DNA from: a bacterium
Lineage (GTDB): Bacteria > Chloroflexota > Dormibacteria > UBA8260 > Bog-877
DNA: 35,268 nt
Assembly: GCA_021791455.1 (NCBI GenBank)
Contig: JAJYWM010000244.1
Span: 1 to 35,268, forward strand
Direction of reading: 5' to 3'
Notes under the pieces: model-generated
The model's database searches: none
The model's input: the letters and a program-made list of their open reading frames with translations, nothing else
Told to the model about the DNA's origin: nothing
Made by a program: the position numbers and the translations under genes
Shown here: in pieces, positions 7,137-15,588 of the stretch
Numbering within the stretch: position 1 is the first letter of the stretch
How the letters are laid out: every line of letters begins with the position of its first letter

Positions 7137-8861
7137 ATGAGAGCACAGCCACCGCCGGCCAGCAGCGATCCCTTGGATTCGGCTGCGACCTACGGCCGTC
7201 AGGTTGACGCTCTGGTCGAGGCCGGCATGCTGCTGGCCTCTGACCTCTCACTGCCCCGCGTGCTGGAGCGGCTGGTCGCTCTGGCGGCCGAGCTGACCGG
7301 GGCCAGGTACGGCGCCGTGGGGGTTCTTGGACCCGACGGGGCGATAAGCGAGTTCCTCACGGTGGGGATGTCCCAAGAGCAGCGCCGGGCAATCGGGCCG
7401 CCGCCCAGTGGCAGGGGGGTCCTCGGTCTTTTAATCTCGGACCCGAGGCCGTTGCGTCTCGACCGCATCGAGGCCCACCCCGAGTCCGTGGGCTTCCCGC
7501 CCAACCATCCGCCCATGTCCACCTTCCTCGGCGCTCCCGTGCACTCGAGCGGAAGAGTCTTCGGCAACATCTATCTCACCGATAAGGAGGGAGGCGGGTC
7601 GTTCGACGACGAGGATGAGAGGCTACTGGTCACCTTGGCCGGCCAGGCAGGGATAGCCATTGCCAACGCCAAGAGTTTCGAGGAGTTGAGCCAGCGCGAA
7701 CGATGGCTGCGAGCCCTGCACCAGACCACCTCGGCTATGCTCTCCGGAGGGTCCGTGGAGGCTGTGCTTGATGCCATAGTCCGGGTGGCACGCGAGATGA
7801 CCGATTCGATGCTGTCCGCGATCGTGAGGCCCGGTCCTGGACCCTCGGGCCGCCTGGTTGTCACCGCCTTTGCCGGATCAGGTGGGCATCGCCTTGAGCA
7901 CCTCGAGCTCCCCAGCTCCGGAACGGCGGCCCATGCGGTCATGCGAACGGGTCGGCCGCGGGTGGTGGAGGCGGGCAGCTCACAGGCCGCCTGGCTGGCG
8001 AGGGCAGGGGTCGCCGTGGGACCGATGATGGTCGTGCCACTGACGGTTCGCCAGCGAGTCGAGGGCACGATTCTGATCGCCAGGGCCCCGTCTGCCAGGT
8101 CCTTCCGGGACGAGGAGCTGAGCCTGGTGGACAGCTTCGCCACCCAGGCGGCGCTTGCCATTGACTATCTCCGTATCCAAGAGCAGTTGCAGCGCTTGGC
8201 CGTTCTCCAGGAGCGCCAGCGGATAGCCCGTGACATCCACGACGATCCGGTCCAGGCTCTGATCTACCTGGCGCGCAAGCTGGAGGGGCTGTCCCATGCG
8301 GACCCTTCAGTTCCGACGGCCGCACAGGTTGGCGAGCTCCGGAGCATCGCGGTTGCCGTCTCGGACGGGCTTCGCCAACTCACGGAGGGCCTAAGGTCGC
8401 AAACCCTTGAAGAGCATGGACTAGGCCCGGCCCTTGTGGAATTGGGCCAGCGCTTTCAATCTCGGGCAGGCGCGACGGTCTCCGTCGTCGTCGATGAGTC
8501 GGTGGGAAGGATTGGTGAGGACCTGGAGCGTGCCTGGCTAAGGGTCGCCCAGGAGGCGCTGTCCAACGTTGAGCGCCACGCCGGGGCCGGCCGGGTCGGG
8601 GTTCGGCTGGATCGGCGCGGTGCCCGTGTGAGGCTTGCGGTGTGGGATGACGGGGTCGGGTACCGCACGGTTTACGGCAGGGCCAGACGAGAGGGCCTGG
8701 GCATTCTCGGGATGCGTGAGCGTGCCCAACTACTGGGCGGCAGGATCCGGCTCAGGTCGCGGCCCGGAAGAGGAGCCCTGCTGATCGCGGATGTCGTGCC
8801 GAAGTCGGGTGACGCCAGCTCATCCGCGACCCGTGGGGAGCCAACGGAGGCAAACACCTAG
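7137..8861 (+). CDS. Two-GAF sensor histidine kinase, DevS/NarX type
   Basis: A 574-residue kinase without membrane segments. Two GAF domains occupy about residues 25-180 and 195-345. The first ends in FLGAPVHSSGRVFGNIYLTDK, the form seen in DevS/DosS GAF domains. A HisKA_3 dimerisation helix follows with the phospho-acceptor His at residue 368 (ARDIHDDPVQ), then an HATPase domain with the N-box (EALSNVERHA), G1 (WDDGVGY) and GLGILGMRERAQLLGG. It should sense a cytosolic ligand or redox state and phosphorylate the NarL-type regulator 65 bases downstream. GTG 7134 and TTG 7122 are alternative starts. TATCTT at 7118-7123 could be a -10 for a leaderless transcript beginning near 7134. Confidence 0.93.
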   Translation: MRAQPPPASSDPLDSAATYGRQVDALVEAGMLLASDLSLPRVLERLVALAAELTGARYGAVGVLGPDGAISEFLTVGMSQEQRRAIGPPPSGRGVLGLLISDPRPLRLDRIEAHPESVGFPPNHPPMSTFLGAPVHSSGRVFGNIYLTDKEGGGSFDDEDERLLVTLAGQAGIAIANAKSFEELSQRERWLRALHQTTSAMLSGGSVEAVLDAIVRVAREMTDSMLSAIVRPGPGPSGRLVVTAFAGSGGHRLEHLELPSSGTAAHAVMRTGRPRVVEAGSSQAAWLARAGVAVGPMMVVPLTVRQRVEGTILIARAPSARSFRDEELSLVDSFATQAALAIDYLRIQEQLQRLAVLQERQRIARDIHDDPVQALIYLARKLEGLSHADPSVPTAAQVGELRSIAVAVSDGLRQLTEGLRSQTLEEHGLGPALVELGQRFQSRAGATVSVVVDESVGRIGEDLERAWLRVAQEALSNVERHAGAGRVGVRLDRRGARVRLAVWDDGVGYRTVYGRARREGLGILGMRERAQLLGGRIRLRSRPGRGALLIADVVPKSGDASSSATRGEPTEANT

Positions 8862-8926
8862 TCGCGGCCCCTGGTTTTTGACCGCTAGTGGGCAGGGTAT
8901 CCGGGTTAAGGTGGGAAGGGAGAGCT

Positions 8927-9583
8927 ATGACAGAGCAGATCACGATCGTCATTGCCGAGGATCACACCCTGGTGCGCGAGGGGACCAGGGAGATTCTGGA
9001 CCGTGAGCCGGACTTCACCATAGTGGGAGAGGCGGCCCGCGGCGACGAGGCGGTGCAGATGACCCTGGAACTGCGGCCGAAGGTCCTTCTCATGGACATG
9101 CGCATGCCCGGTCTGACCGGCATTGAGGCCACTCGTAAGCTGGCGCCTGATCTTCCCGAGCTCAAGATCCTGATCTTGAGCGCTCATGAGGACGAGGACT
9201 ACGTGCGGGAAGCGCTGGCGTCCGGAGCCAGTGGATACTTACTGAAGACCTCCCCCGGGACTGAACTCGTCGAGGGGGTTCGCGCGGTCGCGGCAGGGTC
9301 GACCGTGCTATCCCCGTCACTCACCCGCAAGCTGGCGCAGGTGAGGCTGGACCCGAGCCGAGCCACCGACCGGCTTAGCAGCCGCGAGTTCGCGGTCCTG
9401 CGCCTGATCGCTCAGGGCAGGGCCAACAAGGAGATCGCGCTTGAGCTTGGCATCAGCCTGCGCACCGTCGAGGGGCATCTGCACAACATATTTGAGAAGC
9501 TGAGGGTGGGATCGCGCACCGAAGCGGTGGTGCATGCCGTCAACCATGGGTTGCTCTCGATCGAGAGCCCGGGCAACACTTGA
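8927..9583 (+). CDS. NarL/DevR-family response regulator
   Basis: A 218-residue transcription factor. The receiver domain (residues 4-120) has the acidic pair E11/D12, phospho-acceptor D57 in LLMDMRMPG and the conserved Lys in SGYLLKTSP. A LuxR-type helix-turn-helix follows (LSSREFAVLRLIAQGRANKE, then IALELGISLRTVEGHLHNIF). ATG 8927 is preceded by a purine-rich GGAAGGGAGAG, so the upstream in-frame GTG 8888 is not needed. It lies between two HisKA_3 kinases and overlaps the possible TTG start of the second one, so the three genes probably form one operon. By family precedent it binds DNA as a dimer after phosphorylation; its targets are not evident in the window. Confidence 0.95.
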   Translation: MTEQITIVIAEDHTLVREGTREILDREPDFTIVGEAARGDEAVQMTLELRPKVLLMDMRMPGLTGIEATRKLAPDLPELKILILSAHEDEDYVREALASGASGYLLKTSPGTELVEGVRAVAAGSTVLSPSLTRKLAQVRLDPSRATDRLSSREFAVLRLIAQGRANKEIALELGISLRTVEGHLHNIFEKLRVGSRTEAVVHAVNHGLLSIESPGNT

Positions 9584-9588
9584 TCGTC

Positions 9589-10290
9589 ATGAACGCGCCC
9601 GGCCCGGCCAACTGTGGCCAGGGGGCTGGTCGCGACGATTATGCGCTCGGTCTCTTCCGAACCGAGGAGCACGAGCGCAAGGCCCTGGCGGAGCGGATCC
9701 ACGAAGATCCGTTGCAGACCCTGAGCCACATCCGTCGGCTGTTGAGCCATGCCACGGAAGCCTCAGTCGACCCGGATGAGCTGGCCGACATCGTCCGCGA
9801 GGCGTCTCGCCTCACGGCTGCCGTGGGCGACCACCTGCAGGACATCGCCAAGGACCTGAGGCCGGCGGTCCTGGACGACTTTGGCCTTCTGGCTGCCCTC
9901 CGGGTCCTCGCGAGCGACCTCAGCCTGCACGGCTCGGCGAACGTGCGCTTCGCTGTCCAGGGTGAGGAGGCCCGGCCGGATCCGGACATCGAGGTCGGGT
10001 GCTATCGGATCGCTCAGGACGCACTCCGCAACGTGGAGCAGCACGCTCAGGCCGCCAATGTTGATCTGCGCCTCATTCTGCGGCCCAACAGTGTTCGTCT
10101 AGTGGTGGCCGACGACGGCGTCGGCTTCCCGAAGCACACCGGGGCTGCGATTCCCTACGGCCGGGGCCTTCTGGCCATGCGGCAGCGAGCCCTGGCCCTG
10201 GGTGGCAGTCTGCGGATCCGCAGCGCTCGTCCCTCAGGGACAGTGGTCCGTCTCTGTCTGCCCCGAATCCCTGGGCCCGCCAATCTCTAA
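9589..10290 (+). CDS. Sensor-less HisKA_3 histidine kinase
   Basis: A 233-residue cytosolic kinase core with no recognisable input domain. The HisKA_3 helix carries His38 in AERIHEDPLQTLSHI. The HATPase part has the N-box (QDALRNVEQHAQAANV), VADDGVGFP, YGRGLLAMRQRALALGG and a closing GTVVRLCLP strand. It overlaps or abuts the response regulator: TTG 9580 overlaps its stop by four bases, and ATG 9589 lies five bases after it. ATG is preferred as the stronger codon. With no sensor it may take its signal from a partner protein, form mixed dimers with the GAF kinase, or act mainly as phosphatase toward the regulator; these are inferences. Its HEDPLQ box resembles the HDDPVQ of the GAF kinase. Confidence 0.9.
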   Translation: MNAPGPANCGQGAGRDDYALGLFRTEEHERKALAERIHEDPLQTLSHIRRLLSHATEASVDPDELADIVREASRLTAAVGDHLQDIAKDLRPAVLDDFGLLAALRVLASDLSLHGSANVRFAVQGEEARPDPDIEVGCYRIAQDALRNVEQHAQAANVDLRLILRPNSVRLVVADDGVGFPKHTGAAIPYGRGLLAMRQRALALGGSLRIRSARPSGTVVRLCLPRIPGPANL

Positions 10291-10691
10291 ACATCGGACG
10301 GTAGTCGGCGCGCGGATGTACTCAGACTAACGGAGTTCCGCCCCAGCCAGAACCCTCGGGTCAGCCACCATCCAATCTCACCCAGGCCCAATCCACTCTT
10401 GCTGCGGGGCCAGCACCCTAACGGGGCTTAGGGCGGACGGTCCAGTCGACCACCTGCTAGCAGTGTCGAAATGGGTTCCGTCCGGCCGGCTATATCGGCT
10501 TGACAGACCACGGACGCCGTGCGTACGATGCGCCTCAATGTCGACAATCCTCAATCGACGGTCTACACGCAATGAGGTCAGTAAGCAAGCTGTCGATATC
10601 ACGGTGGCTCAAGGTATGCCAAAGCTTTGACGTCCAACGGGCATGGACAGCTAATTAGCACTCCGCGTCAGAGGGAGCAGGGGGACAGCGC
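10291..10691. other. Intergenic region upstream of the first binding-protein gene
   Basis: No gene is supported. It contains a good sigma-70-type promoter at 10500-10529 reading toward the lipoprotein gene, a leader of about 155 bases with several TCGA-centred words (TGTCGACA at 10540-10547), and a perfect 10-bp palindrome GCTAATTAGC at 10650-10659, about 33 bases before the start codon. The AT content of the leader is higher than its surroundings. No clear terminator for the kinase operon was found. Confidence 0.5.
10500..10529 (+). promoter_or_regulatory. Promoter TTGACA-18-TACGAT of the first binding-protein gene
   Basis: A perfect -35 (TTGACA 10500-10505) is followed after 18 bases by TACGAT (10524-10529), which matches TANNNT. 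The predicted start near 10536 leaves a leader of about 155 bases before ATG 10692. The same two hexamers, with a 17-base spacer, precede the paralogous gene at 31949. Confidence 0.65.
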
Positions 10692-12500
10692 ATGAGAAAG
10701 TGGACCCTAGTGTTGGCGGCGTCCTTGGTGATACTTTTGGCGGGGTGCGCATCTGGAGGAGCGACTTCAAAGTCATCGTCGGGTGGCGCCACCGTCACGT
10801 TCGCCCTCCCAGCGGGAGTCACCCCCACCTATATCTCGCCCTTTGTCAGTGGCCCGGTATCTAACAACATCGACCTGTTCCAGTTCACTCCGTTTATGTG
10901 GCGGCCCCTGTACTGGTTTGGAAGCAACGGTACTCCCTCGATTAACTATCAGCAGAGCATGGCGGGCCCGCCTGCCTACTCCAATGGGGGCAAGACCGTG
11001 ACCGTGACTCTCAACCACAAGTTCACGTGGTCCAATGGCAAGCCCGTGACCAACCGCGATGTCGAACTTTGGCTGAACATCCTCATGGTGGAAAAGGGGA
11101 ACTACCTAGGGTACAGCCCCGGCAGCATACCTGACGACTTGGCCAGCATGTCCTTTCCCCAGTCAACTCCCTACCAATTCAGCCTCACATTCAACAAGGC
11201 GTACAGCCCGCTTTGGATCCTCTACGATGAGCTCAGCGAAATCGTCCCGATTCCGCAACAGGCTTGGGACAGGACGTCATCGACTACCCCAGTCGGAAAT
11301 TATGACCTGACCGCGGCGGGCGCGACCGCGGTTTACAAGTACCTAAATGGCCAAGCGACCACCGAGTCCACCTACACGACGAACCCTCTCTGGAAGGTCG
11401 TCGACGGTCCTTGGACGCTCAACCAATTCTCGACCGTGACCGGAGCCTCCACCTTCGTGCCCAACAGGGCGTACACCGGGCCCGGCAAGCCACACATCGC
11501 CCGCTTCGAGGAACTTCCGTTCACGAGTACGAGCGCAGAATTCGATGCCCTCAGATCCGGCCAACTCGACTACGGCTATCTGCCGCCTGAAGATGCGACG
11601 CAGGCTGCCTATTTTCGCAGCAAGGGCTACACCGTGGCGAACTGGACTGACTTCGGTTTCAACAACTTCTTCCTAAACTACACGAGCCCTAACCTTGGAC
11701 CCGTCTTCAAGCAACTCTATGTGCGCCAGGCGCTGCAGACCTTGATCAATCAACCGCAGATTTCCCAGGACATCTGGCACGGCTACGCATTCCCCACCTA
11801 CGGGCCCATCCCACAGGTTCCGAGTAGTAACTACCTGTCCGCAACCCTTAAAAAGAACCCCTACCCGTACAGCGTTGCTCACGCAGAATCGCTGCTTCGA
11901 GCCCATGGCTGGACCGTGGTCGCAAACGGGACCGACACCTGCGTGCATCCCGGGACGGGCGCCGACCAGTGTGGGGCTAATATCCCAGCAGGTACGAAGC
12001 TCGCCTTCACGGAGGAAGTCGCCACTGGATCAGCTCCTTTCTTAGCTGAAGCGGAGGACATGGTCTCAAGCTGGGCCAGTGCGGGTATCTCGGTGACCAT
12101 CCAGCAAAAGTCAGAGTCGGCCATCTTCGCAACCCTCGAGCCGTGCTCAAGTGGTGATGCGGGATGCAACTGGCAAATGGCTAACTTCGGCGAGCCAGGC
12201 TCCACACCAACGTACTCACCCCAGTACCTGCCGGCCCCGGGCCCCTGGTTTGGGACAGACGCATCGAACAATGTGATGGGCTATAGCAATGCCAGAATGG
12301 ACCAGCTGATTGCCGCCACCTATGTTAACGGGTCGATCGCCGCCGTTCAAAACCTGGCCGAGTACGCTGCGGAACAGTTGCCCGGACTGTGGGAGCCCAA
12401 CTACGCCTATCAAATCTCCGTAATCAGCCCAAAGCTACGCGGCGCTGTCCCGCAAGACCCCAATCTCAATCTCTATCCTCAGAACTGGTCTGTTTCGTGA
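10692..12500 (+). CDS. Peptide-type ABC transporter substrate-binding lipoprotein (SBP family 5)
   Basis: A 602-residue exported lipoprotein that should capture a peptide or other substrate outside the membrane and pass it to DppBC. The signal peptide MRKWTLVLAASLVILLAGC ends in a lipobox with Cys19. Family 5 landmarks follow: the early YWFGSNGTP region, FTWSNGKPVTNRDVELW, the VVDGPWTLNQF block and the late WEPNYAYQISVISPKL. It is clearly paralogous to the protein at 31949-33904 (shared RPLYWFG, TNPLW-VVDGP, NRAY and EFALRSG-like blocks). ATG 10692 has a GGGGGA ribosome site about six bases upstream. DppB and DppC follow but no ATPase gene, so ATPases must be encoded elsewhere. Ligand unknown. 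Confidence 0.95.
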   Translation: MRKWTLVLAASLVILLAGCASGGATSKSSSGGATVTFALPAGVTPTYISPFVSGPVSNNIDLFQFTPFMWRPLYWFGSNGTPSINYQQSMAGPPAYSNGGKTVTVTLNHKFTWSNGKPVTNRDVELWLNILMVEKGNYLGYSPGSIPDDLASMSFPQSTPYQFSLTFNKAYSPLWILYDELSEIVPIPQQAWDRTSSTTPVGNYDLTAAGATAVYKYLNGQATTESTYTTNPLWKVVDGPWTLNQFSTVTGASTFVPNRAYTGPGKPHIARFEELPFTSTSAEFDALRSGQLDYGYLPPEDATQAAYFRSKGYTVANWTDFGFNNFFLNYTSPNLGPVFKQLYVRQALQTLINQPQISQDIWHGYAFPTYGPIPQVPSSNYLSATLKKNPYPYSVAHAESLLRAHGWTVVANGTDTCVHPGTGADQCGANIPAGTKLAFTEEVATGSAPFLAEAEDMVSSWASAGISVTIQQKSESAIFATLEPCSSGDAGCNWQMANFGEPGSTPTYSPQYLPAPGPWFGTDASNNVMGYSNARMDQLIAATYVNGSIAAVQNLAEYAAEQLPGLWEPNYAYQISVISPKLRGAVPQDPNLNLYPQNWSVS

Positions 12501-12576
12501 TAGGGTTTGCCGGCGTGCCGCTTGACGGGCTCTGGGAGCGCGCAGAGCGAGCTGGATCTGAGTGAGCTTCCATGCT

Positions 12577-12627
12577 GCACCCGCATCGACGAGGTCGGCG
12601 ACCTTGGGCGGACGCCCTTGCGGGTGC
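12577..12627 (+). repeat. Branched inverted repeat (9-bp outer stem, two inner hairpins)
   Basis: GCACCCGCA at 12577-12585 pairs perfectly with TGCGGGTGC at 12619-12627. Within the 33-base interior, AGGTC-GGC-GACCT and GGGC-GGAC-GCCC can each form a small hairpin, giving a three-way-junction-like fold. This is a prediction by eye; no energy was calculated. Confidence 0.55.
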
Positions 12628-12647
12628 CCCGGGCGGGTGAGTGCCTC

Positions 12648-12686
12648 GAGTCGAAGCCGGCGGGCCTGGCCCACCGGCTTCGACTC
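12648..12686 (+). repeat. Long hairpin, 13-bp perfect stem, between the binding-protein gene and dppB
   Basis: GAGTCGAAGCCGG (12648-12660) pairs with its exact complement at 12674-12686. The 13-base interior extends the stem past one mismatch with GGGC/GCCC and a 3-base loop. No U-tract follows, so it resembles a partial terminator or an RNA-stabilising hairpin more than a full terminator. Such elements often raise binding-protein yield over permease. Confidence 0.65.
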
Positions 12687-12800
12687 CAAATGTCACAGTT
12701 CCTTTGACGGCGGCCGGGAGTCGTCACAAGTCGTGCTCCCCAGAGTCACCGCCGCAGGGTTACGACGATCCCCTCAGGCCGTTAGTCGCCGGGGGTCTCG

Positions 12801-13742
12801 ATGACAGCGTACCTGATCCGGCGCGCGCTCCACGCGCTCATAGTCTTGTTTGGCGTTTCGCTTATTGTATTTCTGCTGCTGCACTTGCTACCCGGGGGGC
12901 CCGCGCGAGCCAGTCTCGGGCTCCGGGCCAACCCTGCATCCATCAGAGCGTTCGATCAGCAGTACGGTTTGAATCAGCCCTTGCCGGTTCAATACCTCGT
13001 GTGGATAGGCCAGGTGCTGCGAGGGAACCTCGGGTTCTCGTACAAGCTGAACCAGAGCGTGGACTCCCTGCTGGCGGAGAATGTCCCGCGAACTCTGGTC
13101 TTGATGGGCACCGCGACTATCATTGCCGTTGCCATCGCGATACCAGTTGGGATGCTCCAGGCGGTCAAGCGCAACTCCCCCGGGGACTACACCTTGACCG
13201 CCCTAGCCTTCCTGTTCTACTCGATGCCGAGCTTCCTGCTGGGCCTGGTTTTGATCATCGTCTTCAGCGATGTCTGGCCAGTCTTGCCATCCACCGGCCC
13301 GACAGCGACGTCTCCACTATTCGACCAGATTCCAAACCTGATCCTTCCCGTTGCCACGCTCGCACTGATCACGGTCGCGTTGTTCAGCCGCTACATGCGC
13401 TCGTCCGCACTTGACAACTTGGCGGAAGACTACGTGCGGACCGCAGCGGCCAAGGGCGTCAGTCGGCGAGCTGTCCTATTCCGCCATGTGCTGCCTAATG
13501 CCCTGCTGCCTATTATCACCTTGGTGGGACTCAGCCTTCCGGGAATTCTCGGAGGGGCGCTGATCGTGGAGTCGCTGTTCAATTACCCGGGTATGGGTCT
13601 TCTCTTCTGGAACGCGGCTCAGACAGAGGACTTCCCGGTGATGCTGGGTACCAGTTTGGTCGTCGGTATGGGCGTAGTGCTGGGTTCCCTGGTGGCCGAC
13701 GTTTTGTACGGAATAGCGGACCCACGTATCAGGTACCAGTAG
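12801..13742 (+). CDS. ABC transporter permease, DppB type
   Basis: A 313-residue inner-membrane permease with six hydrophobic helices, one half of the channel of a peptide-type importer. It begins with the standard MTAYLIRRALHALIVLFGVS helix, has the periplasmic segment with YGLNQPLPVQYLVWI and RGNLGFSY, the EAA loop contacting the ATPase (EDYVRTAAAKGVSRRAVLFR then HVLPNA), and ends in the family hallmark DPRIRYQ. ATG 12801 follows a G-rich stretch (GGGGG near 12790). It is separated from its binding protein by a folded 300-base gap and followed nine bases later by dppC, so it is part of one transport operon. Confidence 0.95.
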   Translation: MTAYLIRRALHALIVLFGVSLIVFLLLHLLPGGPARASLGLRANPASIRAFDQQYGLNQPLPVQYLVWIGQVLRGNLGFSYKLNQSVDSLLAENVPRTLVLMGTATIIAVAIAIPVGMLQAVKRNSPGDYTLTALAFLFYSMPSFLLGLVLIIVFSDVWPVLPSTGPTATSPLFDQIPNLILPVATLALITVALFSRYMRSSALDNLAEDYVRTAAAKGVSRRAVLFRHVLPNALLPIITLVGLSLPGILGGALIVESLFNYPGMGLLFWNAAQTEDFPVMLGTSLVVGMGVVLGSLVADVLYGIADPRIRYQ

Positions 13743-13751
13743 GGTGCCACA

Positions 13752-14696
13752 GTGGAGTTGTCCCCGCATAAAGCTGTGGGGGCTCAGCGTCCGATGAACT
13801 CCGCGGAGACAGAAGCCGCTATCTTTGAAGACTCCGAGCCAAGACGGTCCTTGGGGGCGTCAGCGGTCGCTGTGTTCGGACAGAACACTTTGGCTCTGGT
13901 GGGACTGGCCATGGTGGCCGCGTTCTTTCTGTTCTGCTTCGTGGGGCCGCTCGTTTACCACACAAACCAAGTCGCTACCGCCGTGGCCCAGGCCAACCGC
14001 CCGCCGACCGCCGCTCACCTCCTCGGGACTGACGCCGTGGGGTATGACGAGTTGGGGCGCCTAATGGTGGGGGGGCAGATCACGCTTCTGGTGGCGGTCG
14101 CGGTCGCGGTATTGGCCACTACGATCGGCCTCATATGGGGTTGCGTCGCTGGCGTTTCGGGGGGAGGGCTTGATAGCCTTATGATGCGCATCGTGGATGC
14201 GGCTTTGGCCATTCCAGGGCTGTTTCTGCTGATATTCCTGGATTCTATTTTGAAGCCATCAGTGCTGGTTCTGATCATGGTGATCACGGCTTTGGCTTGG
14301 CTGGTCCCTTCTCGACTGGTTCGAGCCGAGGTTCTCAGTCTGCGCCAGCGCCCGTTCGTAGAAGCTGCCAGAGGCGCAGGAGCAACCGGGGTGTGGGTGA
14401 TCTTGCGGCACCTGATCCCCAATGTCTTTGGGACCGTTGTCGTCAATGCGACGTTTCAGGTTGCGGATGCGGTGCTGACCGTCGCTGCGCTTAGCTTCTT
14501 GGGGCTCGGAATTCCTCCCCCCGCGGCCAACTGGGGCAGCATGTTGGCCAATGGCGTTAACTATGTGTTCGCCGGGTATTGGTGGCAGATATGGCCGGCA
14601 GGTGTGTGCATAGTGGCGGTGGTGGTGGGGTTCAATTTCATAGGGGACGGACTCCGCGACACGGTGGATGTGCGTATGCGCGCCGGACGTAGCTGA
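13752..14696 (+). CDS. ABC transporter permease, DppC type
   Basis: A 314-residue partner permease of DppB. It has an N-terminal cytosolic extension, a first helix (LALVGLAMVAAFFLFCFVGP), the LLGTDAVGYDELGRLMVGGQ segment typical of DppC (usually LGTDxxGRDxxSR), the EAA loop (EAARGAGATGVWVILRHLIP) and SFLGLGIPPPAANWG near the end. GTG 13752 is nine bases after the dppB stop, with AGGG upstream; ATG 13794 is a plausible shorter start. It closely resembles the permease fragment at 1-321. No ATP-binding subunits follow; two dehydrogenase genes do, possibly on the same transcript. Confidence 0.95.
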   Translation: MELSPHKAVGAQRPMNSAETEAAIFEDSEPRRSLGASAVAVFGQNTLALVGLAMVAAFFLFCFVGPLVYHTNQVATAVAQANRPPTAAHLLGTDAVGYDELGRLMVGGQITLLVAVAVAVLATTIGLIWGCVAGVSGGGLDSLMMRIVDAALAIPGLFLLIFLDSILKPSVLVLIMVITALAWLVPSRLVRAEVLSLRQRPFVEAARGAGATGVWVILRHLIPNVFGTVVVNATFQVADAVLTVAALSFLGLGIPPPAANWGSMLANGVNYVFAGYWWQIWPAGVCIVAVVVGFNFIGDGLRDTVDVRMRAGRS

Positions 14697-14832
14697 TGCC
14701 CCCTTCAGCGACCCGGGGCTCGGGGCAGAGCTGGGCGCGTGGCCGAGACCACCGCAACGGGCGTGAGATGACCGGGTCTAAGTGCAGATGTGAGCCGGAA
14801 TGTTGCTGCGGCGTGTTGGGAGGTGATCGAGG

Positions 14833-15588
14833 ATGACCGAGGTGCGGGGCGCGGTTGCCTATTTGACGGGAGCAGCCGATGGGCTCGGACGGGCCATCGC
14901 GGAAGAACTGGCGCGGCGAGGTATGCAGCTGGCGCTGTTCGATATTCAGGGGGCAAAGTTGACCGCTCTGAGCGAGCGCCTGGCGGCCTTTGGTACAACC
15001 ACCTTCGCGTACTCGGTTGACCTGAGCGATGCTAAGGCAACCCAGATGGCAGTGGAGGCCGCCCTATCAGACTCAGGTCCTCCGCGCGTGCTTATTCATG
15101 ACGCCGCTATTCTGAAGGAGCGCGAGATCGGGGAAGTGACCTTTGATGAGTGGCGCCGCGAGGTAGATACAAGCCTGCAGGCAGCATTCATACTGTCCAA
15201 GGCCGTGTGGCCTGCGATGGTTAGGGCCCATAGCGGAAGCATCATTTTCGTGTCATCGGGCTCGGCCCTGAGTGGGTTCGTGAAGGAGACGGCGTACACC
15301 CCGGCCAAGCACGGTCAGGAGGGGTTGATGAAGGTGCTGGCTCTACAAGGACGCCCACATAACATCGCCGTCAACACGATCACGACGGGGGCCCCGATCG
15401 ACACCCCGATGTCGCACTCGCATTACACCGCCGATATGAAAGTCGGCATGGTGTCCCCTGCCCGGCTCGCTCCGGCGTTCGGGTACCTCGCATCTCTGGA
15501 CGCTACCAACGCCACGGGGATGCGGTTCGATGCGTTTCAGTTGTCAGAAGCAATGGCATGGGCCCGGACCCACGGAGGTGGCAGCTGA
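14833..15588 (+). CDS. Short-chain dehydrogenase/reductase
   Basis: A 251-residue classical-size SDR, expected to use NAD(P)H on an alcohol or ketone. The cofactor loop is TGAADGLGRA (residues 13-22) with an acidic residue (LFDIQGA) after strand two, which favours NAD(H). The catalytic Ser lies in IIFVSSGSALSG and the Tyr-Lys pair in YTPAKHG. The usual NNAG structural motif reads HDAA, a departure. The C terminus is diverged from the common PVDGG ending. ATG 14833 has a strong ribosome site (GGGAGGTGAT). It lies 136 bases after dppC in the same direction and ahead of a second SDR, so a link with the imported substrate is possible but unproven. Confidence 0.9.
   Translation: MTEVRGAVAYLTGAADGLGRAIAEELARRGMQLALFDIQGAKLTALSERLAAFGTTTFAYSVDLSDAKATQMAVEAALSDSGPPRVLIHDAAILKEREIGEVTFDEWRREVDTSLQAAFILSKAVWPAMVRAHSGSIIFVSSGSALSGFVKETAYTPAKHGQEGLMKVLALQGRPHNIAVNTITTGAPIDTPMSHSHYTADMKVGMVSPARLAPAFGYLASLDATNATGMRFDAFQLSEAMAWARTHGGGS

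Larger units (their letters stand above)
12501..12800. other. Structured 300-base gap between the binding-protein gene and dppB
   Basis: No gene is supported. The gap holds at least three perfect inverted repeats: a 6-bp stem (12529-12534 with 12543-12548), a 9-bp stem (12577-12585 with 12619-12627) enclosing two smaller hairpins, and a 13-bp stem (12648-12660 with 12674-12686). Because the flanking genes should be co-transcribed, the folded RNA would sit between the lipoprotein and permease cistrons. The last 110 bases before dppB show nothing notable. Confidence 0.6.

Noticed and set aside
10378..10602. 74-codon minus-strand frame upstream of the first lipoprotein gene
   Set aside because: It crosses the predicted promoter, has no ribosome site and shows no motif.
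10627..10657. Second possible promoter (TTGACG with an AT-rich TAATTA)
   Set aside because: The spacing is 19 bases to TAATTA, or 17 to a poor GCTAAT; the TTGACA/TACGAT pair upstream is a far better match. The palindrome is noted instead.
12641..13414. 257-codon frame overlapping dppB
   Set aside because: It overlaps dppB in another frame and starts inside the 13-bp hairpin; dppB has all family motifs.
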